From NCBI GenBank assembly GCA_002973575.1, contig PVEQ01000013.1, positions 1-64,000 on the forward strand: a stretch of DNA of 64,000 nucleotides, written 5' to 3'. Origin of the DNA: Sediminibacterium magnilacihabitans. Lineage in GTDB: Bacteria; Bacteroidota; Bacteroidia; Chitinophagales; Chitinophagaceae. The notes beneath the pieces were generated by a model. It was not told the DNA's origin, searched no databases, and worked only from the letters and a program-made list of their open reading frames with translations. This document shows positions 27,864 to 36,933 of the stretch, in pieces. Made by a program: the position numbers and the translations under genes. How positions within the stretch are numbered: position 1 is the stretch's first letter; each line of letters begins with the position of its first letter.

Positions 27864-28050
27864 AGGTAAACTTTAACAGCAAAGAGTGGATAATCCCCCT
27901 ATACTTCGTTAACTTCGCGGTCCTTTTTAATGTTCCCGAACCGGATATATCCCGCCTGGCGGAAAGTTTGCATAAAAATTCCGGTAAAATGAGCTAACTT
28001 ATCTATTTGTAAGATGTGCCGTTTGATCGGTACCAAAATTGTTTGTATAA

Positions 28051-30345
28051 ATGGCAACAAGTACTAAAAAGACCCCTGCGAAGACTACAGGCAAGGCAGC
28101 CAGCAAAGCTGCTGTGAAAAAGACCGGGGGTGCCACTAAAAAAACTGCCGGTAACTTCGATATACATGCCGGGCTTGAACAATATTTCGGGTTCCGTGAA
28201 TTCAAAGGAAAGCAGGAAGAAGCCATCAACAGCCTCTTATCCGGACAAGATACTTTTGTGATCATGCCCACCGGTGGCGGCAAAAGTTTATGTTACCAGT
28301 TGCCGGCTATGCTTTTGCCGGGCTGTGCCATCGTTGTTTCCCCGCTTATCGCCCTCATGAAAAACCAGGTTGACCTGGTAAGAGGTTACAGTGAAAAAGA
28401 TGAAGTAGCCCATTTCCTCAACTCTTCACTCAATAAAGGCCAGATCAAGGACGTAAAAGACGACCTCGACAATGGTAAGACCAAATTGTTGTATGTAGCT
28501 CCTGAAACACTCACTAAACAGGAGAACCTGGAATATTTCAGCGATCTCGATATTTCTTTTTTTGCAGTAGATGAAGCGCACTGTATTTCGGAATGGGGCC
28601 ATGATTTCAGACCCGAATACCGCCGCCTGCGGGAGATGATGGACATCATCAATCCCAATGTACCGGTGGTAGCGCTTACCGCTACCGCTACGCCCAAAGT
28701 GCAGAGCGATATTGTAAAGAACCTGGGATTGCGCGATCCGAATATTTTCATTTCTTCTTTCAACCGGCCCAACCTCTATTACGAGATACTGCCCAAGATC
28801 AAAATGGACCAGACCGTAAAGAGCATCGTTAAATTCATCAGTCAGCATAAAGGCAAGAGCGGTATCATTTATACCCTCAATCGCAAAACCACTGAAGAGC
28901 TGGCAGCCCTGCTGGTGGCCAATAATATCAAAGCCGTGGCCTATCATGCCGGGCTCGACCAGAAACTGCGTGCCGACAGGCAAGACCAGTTCCTCAATGA
29001 AGATGTGCAGGTGATCGTTGCCACGATTGCTTTCGGTATGGGTATCGATAAACCCGATATCCGTTTTGTGATCCATTTCAACATCCCCAAATCGATTGAA
29101 AATTATTACCAGGAAACCGGTCGCGCGGGCAGGGACGGACTGGAAGGTTTGTGTATTCTTTATTACTCGCATAAAGATGTAGCCAAGCTCGAACACCTCA
29201 TGCGCGATAAGCCGTTGAGTGAGCGGGAAGTAGGCGGCCAGTTAATTGATGAAACGGTAGCGTACGCCGAGAGTTCCGTGTGCCGCCGCAAAATATTGCT
29301 TCATTATTTTGGTGAAGGATGGGATACGAAGAATTGTGGTAACTGCGATAACTGCCGCAACCCCAAAGAAAAGATAGAAGCGAAGGAAGAAGTGGTGAAA
29401 ATACTAAAAGTGATCAGTGCGCTCGACGAACGCTTTGCCACCGATTATGTGGTAGGTGTAACGATGGGTAAGCTTACACCGCAGATGACCATGTTCAGGC
29501 ACGACGGACTGGAAGTATTTGGTATTGGAAAGGATAAAGAACCACATTTCTGGAACAGCCTTATCCGGCAGATGATGCTAGAGAACCTGATCCGCAAAGA
29601 CATTGAAGAATATGGGCTGTTGAAGATCACAGAAAAAGGCGAAAAATTCCTGAAGAAGCCTGCGTCTTTCAAGATCGTGCTCAACAATTTGTTCGAAGAT
29701 GCCAATGCCGATGATGAAGAAGGCGATGGCAATGCACAGGCCGGCGCTGCAACAGACGAAAAGCTGTTTGAAATGCTGAAAGAGCTGCGCCAGAAAGAGG
29801 CCAAGAAAAAAAGCCTGCCACCATTCGTCATTTTCCTGGAAACTTCTTTGCAGGATATGGCTACACTGTATCCTACCACATTGGCAGAGCTGGAAAAATG
29901 CCAGGGCGTGAGCAAGGGAAAAGCATTGAAGTACGGTAAGCCCTTTGCGGAGATGATTGCCAAGCATGTGGAAGAAAACGACATCGTGAAGCCCGATGAT
30001 TTTGTGATGAAAAGCGTGATGAATGCAGGCAACAACAAGATCTATATTATCCAGAACGTAGATAAAAAAATCCCGCTGGAAACCATTGCCAAAAACAAGA
30101 GCCTGCGCCTGGATGAACTGCTCGAAGAAATGGAAACCATTGCCGCCAGTGGAACCAAACTCAATCTCGATTATGCCATCGACGAGTGGCTCGATGAATA
30201 CGAACAGGAAGACATCATCGAATATTTCAAAGGTTGCGAAACATCTTCATTGCAGATTGCCCAGCAGGAACTAAGCGAAAACGACTTCACCTGGGAGCAA
30301 CTCAAGATCATGCGCATCAAGTTCCTGAGCGTTTACGGCAACTAA
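28051..30345 (+). CDS. recQ: RecQ-family ATP-dependent DNA helicase
   Basis: 764 residues. After a Lys/Ala/Thr-rich N-terminal tail of about 34 residues comes the helicase core: Walker [13 protein letters not shown] (Lys78), DEAH box in [21 protein letters not shown] region, SF2 motif [11 protein letters not shown]. The RecQ zinc site follows ([10 protein letters not shown] then [10 protein letters not shown]), then winged helix, an HRDC-like region near 580-660 and an extra C-terminal wing-like domain. It unwinds DNA 3' to 5' in recombination repair. The basic tail resembles histone H1-like tails and should bind DNA. Ends 1 base before the convergent OsmC gene. Confidence 0.95.
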   Translation: MATSTKKTPAKTTGKAASKAAVKKTGGATKKTAGNFDIHAGLEQYFGFREFKGKQEEAINSLLSGQDTFVIMPTGGGKSLCYQLPAMLLPGCAIVVSPLIALMKNQVDLVRGYSEKDEVAHFLNSSLNKGQIKDVKDDLDNGKTKLLYVAPETLTKQENLEYFSDLDISFFAVDEAHCISEWGHDFRPEYRRLREMMDIINPNVPVVALTATATPKVQSDIVKNLGLRDPNIFISSFNRPNLYYEILPKIKMDQTVKSIVKFISQHKGKSGIIYTLNRKTTEELAALLVANNIKAVAYHAGLDQKLRADRQDQFLNEDVQVIVATIAFGMGIDKPDIRFVIHFNIPKSIENYYQETGRAGRDGLEGLCILYYSHKDVAKLEHLMRDKPLSEREVGGQLIDETVAYAESSVCRRKILLHYFGEGWDTKNCGNCDNCRNPKEKIEAKEEVVKILKVISALDERFATDYVVGVTMGKLTPQMTMFRHDGLEVFGIGKDKEPHFWNSLIRQMMLENLIRKDIEEYGLLKITEKGEKFLKKPASFKIVLNNLFEDANADDEEGDGNAQAGAATDEKLFEMLKELRQKEAKKKSLPPFVIFLETSLQDMATLYPTTLAELEKCQGVSKGKALKYGKPFAEMIAKHVEENDIVKPDDFVMKSVMNAGNNKIYIIQNVDKKIPLETIAKNKSLRLDELLEEMETIAASGTKLNLDYAIDEWLDEYEQEDIIEYFKGCETSSLQIAQQELSENDFTWEQLKIMRIKFLSVYGN

Positions 30346-30346
30346 T

Positions 30347-31003
30347 TCAAGCGTTGCCTTCTTTGTCTTTATTATAATGAAATAACAAAGCGCCCGAAGG
30401 ACACTGTTCAACCTGTTGCTTGATGCGTTCTGCACTGGCGCCATCTACATTCACCCATTTCTTTTCGCGTGGATCAAACACTTGTAACAGTTGTTTCCAG
30501 CAACGGGTGGAATGCTGGCAGTAGCCGGGTTTCCAATCTACAGTTATTTCATCATTACTGTACTTGACTGTTTTTTCACCCGGCGTGTCGCGGAAAACAA
30601 AAGTTCGCACTTTGGTATTCCCTTCAAGGATTTTTGAAACAGGACAACGGCTGGCGATCTCCTGTAGTTTTGTTTTTGTTTCTTCCGATACTGTTCCTTC
30701 AAACACAATATCACGATCAATGCTGGTAACCAGTTCTTCATTCTGTATTTCCTGGAAAAGATTGGTATTTACACGTATCGCGGGTATGTCCAACTCCTTT
30801 CGCTCAATATACATGCGCAGGGTAACCAGTGTACAGGATGCCAGCGAAGACAATAACAAAGTAAAAGGATCGGGCCCCAGGTCTTTCCCACCCGATGATT
30901 CAGGCTCATCTGCAATAAACTTTCCGTTACGCCATTCAATGGTACACTGATATTTTTCGGTACCGATACGGCCATGAACCGGTTCTTCTAATTTGTATTT
31001 CAT
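30347..31003 (-). CDS. OsmC-family peroxiredoxin fused to a mono-cluster ferredoxin domain (Fer4_19)
   Basis: 218 residues. Residues 15-140 are an OsmC/Ohr-like domain with the two redox cysteines Cys57 (SSLASCTLVTLRM) and Cys120 (IASRCPVSKIL). Residues 150-212 match the divergent 4Fe-4S mono-cluster domain (YjdI-like), with Cys162, Cys168 and Cys201 in GYCQHSTRCW and EQCPSGALLF. Each half is known separately; the join suggests the cluster domain supplies or senses electrons for peroxide or persulfide chemistry, which is inference. Divergent from the oxidoreductase gene at 31149. Confidence 0.82.
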   Translation of the reverse strand: MKYKLEEPVHGRIGTEKYQCTIEWRNGKFIADEPESSGGKDLGPDPFTLLLSSLASCTLVTLRMYIERKELDIPAIRVNTNLFQEIQNEELVTSIDRDIVFEGTVSEETKTKLQEIASRCPVSKILEGNTKVRTFVFRDTPGEKTVKYSNDEITVDWKPGYCQHSTRCWKQLLQVFDPREKKWVNVDGASAERIKQQVEQCPSGALLFHYNKDKEGNA

Positions 31004-31148
31004 AGGGGGTCCATTTTCTTAAAAATAAACTTAATTACCGGTATATTAACCCATATTAGAATTAATCGGATACGGCTTATATTTTCCTTAAAATGCAATA
31101 TATTCACGGCTCCATTTTCTATCAAAAAACGCCTAACGACAAAGCAAA

Positions 31149-32651
31149 ATGAAAAAGAAAACCGACAACAAGCCACAGGACAGCGGCGCCAATGATTCCA
31201 GGAGAAAGTTCCTGCGTAACAGCGCTACTGCACTGGCCGGCTTTTACATTCTTCCCCGCCATGTATTGGGTGGAACAGGTTATACCGCCCCCAGCGACAA
31301 ATTAATCATTGCCGGCGTTGGCGCCGGTGGTAAAGGTGAAAGCGATCTCTGGAATTTTTACCAGAGTGGAAAAGCTGAAATCGCCGTCCTCTGTGATGTA
31401 GACGAAAGACAATTCAAAAAAAGCCGCGAACGCTACCCCAAAGCGAAGATCTACAAAGATTACCGCGAGATGCTCGAAAAAGAGGGCAAAAACGTCGATG
31501 CCGTATCTGTTTCAACACCCGACCATATGCACGCTGTGATTGCCATGGCTGCCATGCAACTGAATAAGCACGTATACGTGCAAAAACCGCTTACACACGA
31601 TATCTATGAAGCGCGCAAGCTCACTGAAGCTGCCCACCGTTACAAAGTGGTTACGCAAATGGGTAACCAGGGCGCTTCGGGCGATGGTGTACGCCAGCTA
31701 ATGGAATGGCACAACGCCGGCTTATTGGGCGATGTGCATACCATTTATTGTTATACCGACAGACCTGTTTGGCCCCAGGGTATTGCCTGGTCTGCACAAA
31801 AGCCGCCAATTCCCCAAGAGCTCGACTGGAACCTCTGGCAGGGCACCGCTCCTTATAAAGATTATGTAGAAGGGCTCGTTCCTTTCAACTGGCGCGGCTG
31901 GTGGGATTACGGTACCGGCGCCCTCGGCGATATGGCCTGTCATATTATGGCACCTGCTTTCGCTGTATTGAACCTGGGTTATCCCGTATCGGCAGAATGC
32001 AGCGTGGCTACCCGTTATGTAGAACCCTGGAGAAAGGCTTTCTATCCCGAATCAGGCCCTGTATCATCTCATATCATCCTTACATTCAAAGGAGAAAAGG
32101 GCAAGCCCGATGTGAAACTGCATTGGATGGATGGTGGTATACAACCCGAACGTCCGCCAGAATTAGGACCCAATGAAGTAATGGGTGATGGCGGTAATGG
32201 AGCCATCTTCATCGGTACCAAAGGCAAGATGATGTGCGCTACCTATGGTAAAGACCCCCAACTGTTACCAACCTCACGTACCAACCAGGTAAAAGTTCCG
32301 AAAACGCTGGCGCGCGTACCCAATGGAGACAATGGTCACTATGCCGCCTGGGTAGAAGCTGCTATTGCAGGTTATAACAGTGAAAAAGCCAAGAACCTCA
32401 GTTCTCATTTCGATATCGCAGGTCCGCTTACCGAAAGCGTATTGATGGGTAACCTGGCCATACGCAGTTACGATATCCAACACAAAGAGAAAAAGGTGGA
32501 TGGTAACGGTAAAGAAAGAGAGAATATCACCTATCCCGGCCGTTATATCAAGTTGATGTGGGATGGTCCGAATATGCGTATCACCAATTTCGACGAAGCC
32601 AACCAGTTTGTGAAGAGAAGTTACAGGGAAGGCTGGTCATTAGGTGTATAG
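31149..32651 (+). CDS. Tat-exported Gfo/Idh/MocA-family oxidoreductase
   Basis: 500 residues. A twin-arginine signal (SRRKFLRNSATALAGF, Arg18-Arg19) precedes a Rossmann domain with IAGVGAGGKGESDL and DVDERQFKKSRERYPKAKIYKDY, then the family block CVSTPDHMHAVIA-type (VSVSTPDHMHA) with lysine-containing QKPLTHDIYEA. Members oxidise or reduce sugars or sugar derivatives using tightly bound NAD(P), and Tat export moves the folded, cofactor-loaded enzyme to the periplasm. It opens the sugar-oxidation cluster and ends at a strong shared terminator. Confidence 0.88.
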   Translation: MKKKTDNKPQDSGANDSRRKFLRNSATALAGFYILPRHVLGGTGYTAPSDKLIIAGVGAGGKGESDLWNFYQSGKAEIAVLCDVDERQFKKSRERYPKAKIYKDYREMLEKEGKNVDAVSVSTPDHMHAVIAMAAMQLNKHVYVQKPLTHDIYEARKLTEAAHRYKVVTQMGNQGASGDGVRQLMEWHNAGLLGDVHTIYCYTDRPVWPQGIAWSAQKPPIPQELDWNLWQGTAPYKDYVEGLVPFNWRGWWDYGTGALGDMACHIMAPAFAVLNLGYPVSAECSVATRYVEPWRKAFYPESGPVSSHIILTFKGEKGKPDVKLHWMDGGIQPERPPELGPNEVMGDGGNGAIFIGTKGKMMCATYGKDPQLLPTSRTNQVKVPKTLARVPNGDNGHYAAWVEAAIAGYNSEKAKNLSSHFDIAGPLTESVLMGNLAIRSYDIQHKEKKVDGNGKERENITYPGRYIKLMWDGPNMRITNFDEANQFVKRSYREGWSLGV

Positions 32652-32668
32652 CATCAGCAATGCATAAT

Positions 32669-32703
32669 AAAAGAGGCCGGTAATTTAATCACCGGCCTCT
32701 TTT
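32669..32703. terminator. Bidirectional rho-independent terminator
   Basis: A perfect 13-base stem (AAAAGAGGCCGGT at 32669-32681, ACCGGCCTCTTTT at 32691-32703) around a 9-base loop, with T-runs on both strands. It lies between the convergent oxidoreductase (31149-32651) and isomerase (32723-33595) genes and should stop transcription from both. Confidence 0.9.
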
Positions 32704-32722
32704 ATTTAAACAACGCGTTAAT

Positions 32723-33595
32723 TTAAATAGCGAACGCTTTCATATATTTCGCATCAGCCGCAGCGCTATCCAGCGGGTTGCTTCCGGTGAAAGCTTCCTG
32801 CTCTACAATATAGTTCCGCAATCCGTTGGCAGTACCTGCTTTCAGTATCGAGTGAAAATCAATGGTACCCTTACCCAATTGAACAGATTCATGTCCATTG
32901 GCTGTTTTAGCATAATCTTTCACATGACAAAGACGGAAACGGTTCGGATGCTTTTTAAACCATGCTTCGGGGCTTTCGCCGGCAGCCACTACCCAGTAAA
33001 TATCCATTTCAAAATCTACCAGGTCCTTATCAGTATTATTCATCATAACTTCCTGCGGTAATTGACCATCTACAGGTTTGAATGAATAATCGTGGTTGTG
33101 GTAAGCGAAACGGATGCCATTCTTTTTACAGATCTCACCCGCTTTATTGAATTCATCGGCAAATTTTTTGAATTGGTCGATGCTCTTCTGCGGTCCTTTA
33201 TACGGACAGATCAGGTATTTCATACCGATCTCTGCCGCTTCAGCAGCCTTTTTTTCAAAGTCTGTCGAAATATTGCAATGAGAGAAAATGATGCGCGTAC
33301 CCAGACCATCCAGGTATTTTGAAAAGTCTTTGTTACTCATCCCCCAAAACATACCGCTCTTACCTTCGAAGCTTTCTATTTGTTTGTAACCGTAAGACGC
33401 AACTTTTTTCAAAGTGTCTTTCGCATCCCGGGCCATGTCTTCTTTTACGGTCCACAGCTGAAGGCCGAATGCATTCAGCTTTTTGGAAGCGGCAAAGCTT
33501 TCGATCAAAGAAGATTTCCCTTTAAATGGCAGTGCTAATCCCAGTGCAGCAAATGCGCCGCCCCTTAAAAAATCCCGCCTGCTAGACGATGACAT
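32723..33595 (-). CDS. Tat-exported sugar phosphate isomerase/epimerase family TIM-barrel protein
   Basis: 290 residues. Tat signal SSSRRDFLRGGAFAALGLAL, then an AP-endonuclease-2 type TIM barrel with QLWTVKEDMARD, YHNHDYSFKP, FEMDIYWVVAAGE and HVKDY blocks; the His, Glu and Asp residues there are the usual divalent metal ligands. Such enzymes isomerise or epimerise keto sugars; exported members accompany Gfo/Idh/MocA and GMC enzymes in glycoside-oxidation loci. It is last in the leftward run beginning with the MFS gene. Confidence 0.85.
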   Translation of the reverse strand: MSSSSRRDFLRGGAFAALGLALPFKGKSSLIESFAASKKLNAFGLQLWTVKEDMARDAKDTLKKVASYGYKQIESFEGKSGMFWGMSNKDFSKYLDGLGTRIIFSHCNISTDFEKKAAEAAEIGMKYLICPYKGPQKSIDQFKKFADEFNKAGEICKKNGIRFAYHNHDYSFKPVDGQLPQEVMMNNTDKDLVDFEMDIYWVVAAGESPEAWFKKHPNRFRLCHVKDYAKTANGHESVQLGKGTIDFHSILKAGTANGLRNYIVEQEAFTGSNPLDSAAADAKYMKAFAI

Positions 33596-33631
33596 ACTAT
33601 TGATTTAAGAGTTAATAATTCCAGATCCGAA

Positions 33632-33675
33632 CAATTCACAATGTCGAATTACCTAATTGTCAAATTACCGAATTA
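33632..33675. repeat. Short AATT-rich tandem-like repeat
   Basis: Between the isomerase gene and the subunit-3 gene, units like TCGAATTACCTAATTG and TCAAATTACCGAATTAA repeat about every 16 bases, with a preceding CAATTCACAATG. The pattern resembles degenerate AATT-N4-5 repeats seen in intergenic DNA of Bacteroidota. There is no reading frame. Confidence 0.5.
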
Positions 33676-33676
33676 A

Positions 33677-34249
33677 CTAGGTTGCCCAAGCTTTATCTCC
33701 TTTTTTATAAGGAATACAGCCTTCGTATTTACCGGGAACGGCCACATAGCGCAAAGCTTGTTTGGCGCCTATTTCCGATGTGAAGTAACCCCAGAGGGTC
33801 AGTTCTTTCATCATACGGAAATAATGGGTAGGCTCTTCTTTCTTCTTGTTCTTCTGGTAGTCTTTCTGTTCTTTGTCCAGCGCTACCAAAAGGTTGTGGC
33901 GTTGTTCGGGCGTGCTTTCCATGAAAGATTTGCTGTTCATTTTCTTGCTCGCTTCATCCAGCTTCTTCAGGCCTTCCATGAAAGTCGTCTGGTCTTTGGG
34001 CTCATAACAATCCCTTACGATAACTGTCATGAAATCGCCCACTTTAGCAGCTTTGGCGCCGGGTGTGCTGGTAGCAGGAAGAATGGTCTCGGCTACTTCA
34101 TTCAGAAAACTCACATCATCTGCAGAGAAATTAACAGCGCCTGCTTCTGTTGTGCTTTTGGTTTTACAGCCCGACAAAAAAGCTTCTGCCCCGAGGATGG
34201 TGCCTCCTAGCAGTAATGCTACACTGGATATGGCTTCTCTTCTGTTCAT
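33677..34249 (-). CDS. Gluconate 2-dehydrogenase subunit 3-like protein (partner of the GMC enzyme)
   Basis: 190 residues. N-terminus MNRREAISSVALLLGGTILGAEAFLSGC reads as a short twin-arginine signal leading to a possible lipobox (LSGC). The mature part has FLNEVAETILPATSTPGAKAAKVGDFM and a C-terminal GYFTSEIGAKQALRYVAVPGKYEGC (parts listed), typical of the gluconate_2-dh3 family, the small subunit that escorts GMC flavoproteins through Tat (compare LacC of Caulobacter glucoside 3-dehydrogenase). It lies 24 bases after the GMC gene. Confidence 0.9.
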   Translation of the reverse strand: MNRREAISSVALLLGGTILGAEAFLSGCKTKSTTEAGAVNFSADDVSFLNEVAETILPATSTPGAKAAKVGDFMTVIVRDCYEPKDQTTFMEGLKKLDEASKKMNSKSFMESTPEQRHNLLVALDKEQKDYQKNKKKEEPTHYFRMMKELTLWGYFTSEIGAKQALRYVAVPGKYEGCIPYKKGDKAWAT

Positions 34250-34273
34250 TGCTTAATTTTTTTAGTTGATCGT

Positions 34274-35953
34274 TTATAGATTCTGTTTTTTCAATTCAGA
34301 TACGGCATGATCCACTGCCCTGGCGGTGAACGCCATATAGGTCAGTGATGGGTTCACGCAAGCTGCGGAAACCATGAAAGAACCATCCGTTACATACACG
34401 TTGGGAGCATCCCAAACCTGGTTGTATTTATTCAATACGGATGTCTTCGGATCGGCGCCCATACGTGCAGTACCCATTTCATGGATACCACGTCCGGGAG
34501 TACCATCTCCATCGCGCCCCTTCACGTCTTTCACACCGGCTGCTTCCAGCATTTCAATGGCGTCTTGCAGCATGTCTTTGCGCATCTTCAGCTCATTCTC
34601 TTTCAATTCGCAATCGATGGCCAGTACATTCAGACCCCATTTGTCTTTCTTGGTTTTGTCCAGCGTAACTTTATTTTCGTGATAAGGCAGTATCTCACCA
34701 AAACCGCCGATACCCATTGACCATGGACCCGGTTCGGTAAGCGCATCTTTGTATGCACCACCGATACTCAGTTCAGCGATCTCGCGGCCATAACCCTGGC
34801 GGCTGGCGCCTCCCTGGTAACCGAAGCCACGCAGGTAATCGCGCTTATCTCCAAACAGGTTGCGGTAACGGGGTATGTAAATACCGTTGGCACGGCGACC
34901 GAAATAATATTTGTCTTCGTATCCGTCTACATGTCCGCCTGCACCCACACCCAAGTGATGGTCCATCAGGTTGTGTCCCAGCTCTCCGCTGCTACTGCCC
35001 AATCCGTCGGGCCATACATCGGTGGCAGAGTTCATCAGTACCCAGGCTGAATTCAAGGTAGAAGCATTCAGGAAAACGATCTTTGAGTTGAATACATAAG
35101 TCTTGTTGGTTTCTGCATCAAGTACTTCTACTCCGGTAGCCCTTTTCTTGTCCTTATCGTACAATATCTTGGTAACGATAGACCAGGGACGGAGTGTTAA
35201 CCTGCCCGTTTTCATAGCGGCGGGCAGTGTGGCAGACTGTGTACTGAAATAACCGCCGAACGGACAACCCAGCCAGCATTTATTCCTGAACTGGCAGTTG
35301 GTTCTACCCTCATGTGGTACTGTAATATTAGCAGTACGGCCAATGATCATGGCGCGCTGGCCTTTATAATAGTCTTTCATCCTGGCCGAGACATCTTTCT
35401 CCACACAGTTCATTTCCATCGCCGGCATGAACTGGCCATCGGGCAATTGTGCAAGACCATCCCTGCTACCGCTGATTCCCGCAAATTTCTCTGCGTAATC
35501 GTACCAGGGTGCGATCTCTTTGTAACGAACAGGCCAATCAATAGCAATACCGTCTTTGGCATTGGCCTCGAAATCGAAATCGCTCCAGCGATAGCTCTGG
35601 CGCCCCCACATCAGTGAACGGCCGCCCACATGATAACCGCGGAACCAGTCGAACCGCTTGATCTCTGTATAGGGACTTTCCTTGTCATTCACCCAATAAT
35701 CGAGATTGGTTTCATTCAAAGGATAATCACGTTTGAGCACAGGATAGTCTTTCTCCATCTGCTGTGTTCTCCGGCCGCGGTGCGGGTAATCCCATGCCTC
35801 TTTGTTGGCATTGACATAATCTTTGATGTGCTCGATGTTGCGGCCTCTCTCCAACATCAGCACTTTAAGTCCTTTTTCCGTAAGCTCTTTGGCAGCCCAT
35901 CCGCCGCTGATTCCTGAACCAACGACGATGGCATCGTAATTTTGATCGGACAT
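34274..35953 (-). CDS. GMC-family flavoprotein oxidoreductase (glucoside 3-dehydrogenase-like large subunit)
   Basis: 559 residues. FAD-binding Rossmann start DAIVVGSGISGGWAAKEL with the GxGxxG pattern, then LMLERG. A Cys-rich segment NCQFRNKCWLGCPFGG is typical of GMC subunits paired with subunit 3. The C-terminus has HEMGTARMG and CVNPSLTYMAFTARAV, the His and Asn of the GMC active site. It has no signal of its own, as expected if it is carried out by its Tat-bearing partner encoded 24 bases downstream. The likely reaction is oxidation of a sugar hydroxyl (C3 in known homologues), passing electrons to cytochrome c. Confidence 0.9.
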   Translation of the reverse strand: MSDQNYDAIVVGSGISGGWAAKELTEKGLKVLMLERGRNIEHIKDYVNANKEAWDYPHRGRRTQQMEKDYPVLKRDYPLNETNLDYWVNDKESPYTEIKRFDWFRGYHVGGRSLMWGRQSYRWSDFDFEANAKDGIAIDWPVRYKEIAPWYDYAEKFAGISGSRDGLAQLPDGQFMPAMEMNCVEKDVSARMKDYYKGQRAMIIGRTANITVPHEGRTNCQFRNKCWLGCPFGGYFSTQSATLPAAMKTGRLTLRPWSIVTKILYDKDKKRATGVEVLDAETNKTYVFNSKIVFLNASTLNSAWVLMNSATDVWPDGLGSSSGELGHNLMDHHLGVGAGGHVDGYEDKYYFGRRANGIYIPRYRNLFGDKRDYLRGFGYQGGASRQGYGREIAELSIGGAYKDALTEPGPWSMGIGGFGEILPYHENKVTLDKTKKDKWGLNVLAIDCELKENELKMRKDMLQDAIEMLEAAGVKDVKGRDGDGTPGRGIHEMGTARMGADPKTSVLNKYNQVWDAPNVYVTDGSFMVSAACVNPSLTYMAFTARAVDHAVSELKKQNL

Positions 35954-36009
35954 TGTTTTAAATTTAATGATGCTTTATATAGTTACGCAGTTTAGATAGA
36001 CAAAGCTTA

Positions 36010-36903
36010 TTATACATCGCAGATTTTGATGGCCGCCCTTAAAGAACCCAGCTTATCGGCTGCAGCAGGGATGAACTCCTGTGCTACGTATCCTTTGTGG
36101 CCCACGCCTACAATCGCTCTCATGATGGCAGGATAATACAATTCCTGTGATTCATCTATTTCATGCCTGCCTGGTACACCTCCGGTATGATAATGGCCTA
36201 AGTATTGGTGGTGATCACGGATGGTGCGAATCACATCGCCTTCATCAATTTGCATGTGATAGATATCGTATAATAACTTGAAGTTGGGCGACCCGATGCG
36301 TTTGCACAACTCCACACCCCAGGGTGTTCTGTCGCACATATAATCTTTATGATCCACTTTGCTGTTCAACAATTCCATCTGTATGGTCACACCTTTCTTT
36401 TCGGCCAGCCCGATGATCTGCTTTAATCCTTCAGTACAATTCTTCAGCCCTGTTTCATCATCCATTCCGTTACGGCTGCCGCTGAAGCAAATCAGGTTGG
36501 TATATCCTGCTTGCGCCACCAATTCAATATGTTCTGTATAATTCTTAATAAGCGTGTCGTGGTATTGCTTATCGTTCCATCCCTTGGTAAGACTGATCTC
36601 TGCACCGTTACACATGGTAGAGATCAGGTCGTATTTTTTTAATGTTGCCCAGTCTTTGGGGCCCACAAGGTCTATGCCAACCAATCCTATTTCTTTTGCT
36701 GCTGCGGCCAGTTCATTCAGTTCAATACCGCCGTAACACCAGCGGCAAACAGAGTGCTTGATGTTCCCTTTTAATGATGTCATACTATCTTTTTCCTTTT
36801 TTTCTGCCGGAGTGAATGCCGAAAGCGCCGGCCCCGCTGCAACGACAGCGGATCCCGCTAAAATATGCTTGATCGCATTCCGCCTGTTTTGATCTGTAGC
36901 CAT
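36010..36903 (-). CDS. Tat-exported hydroxypyruvate isomerase-like TIM-barrel protein
   Basis: 297 residues. Signal NRRNAIKHILAGSAVVAAGPALSAF (RR at 6-7), then a TIM barrel with FSGSRNGMDDETGLKN, MELLNSKVDHKDYMCD, LLYDIYHMQIDEGD and GHYHTGGVPGRHEIDE. The Glu, Asp, His and Glu in these blocks are the metal-binding set of hydroxypyruvate isomerase (Hyi) relatives. Given its export and neighbours, it more likely acts on an oxidised sugar than on hydroxypyruvate. It sits between the GMC and MFS genes. Confidence 0.85.
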   Translation of the reverse strand: MATDQNRRNAIKHILAGSAVVAAGPALSAFTPAEKKEKDSMTSLKGNIKHSVCRWCYGGIELNELAAAAKEIGLVGIDLVGPKDWATLKKYDLISTMCNGAEISLTKGWNDKQYHDTLIKNYTEHIELVAQAGYTNLICFSGSRNGMDDETGLKNCTEGLKQIIGLAEKKGVTIQMELLNSKVDHKDYMCDRTPWGVELCKRIGSPNFKLLYDIYHMQIDEGDVIRTIRDHHQYLGHYHTGGVPGRHEIDESQELYYPAIMRAIVGVGHKGYVAQEFIPAAADKLGSLRAAIKICDV

Positions 36904-36933
36904 GGATAATTTTATAAAAGAAATAGTTAATGA

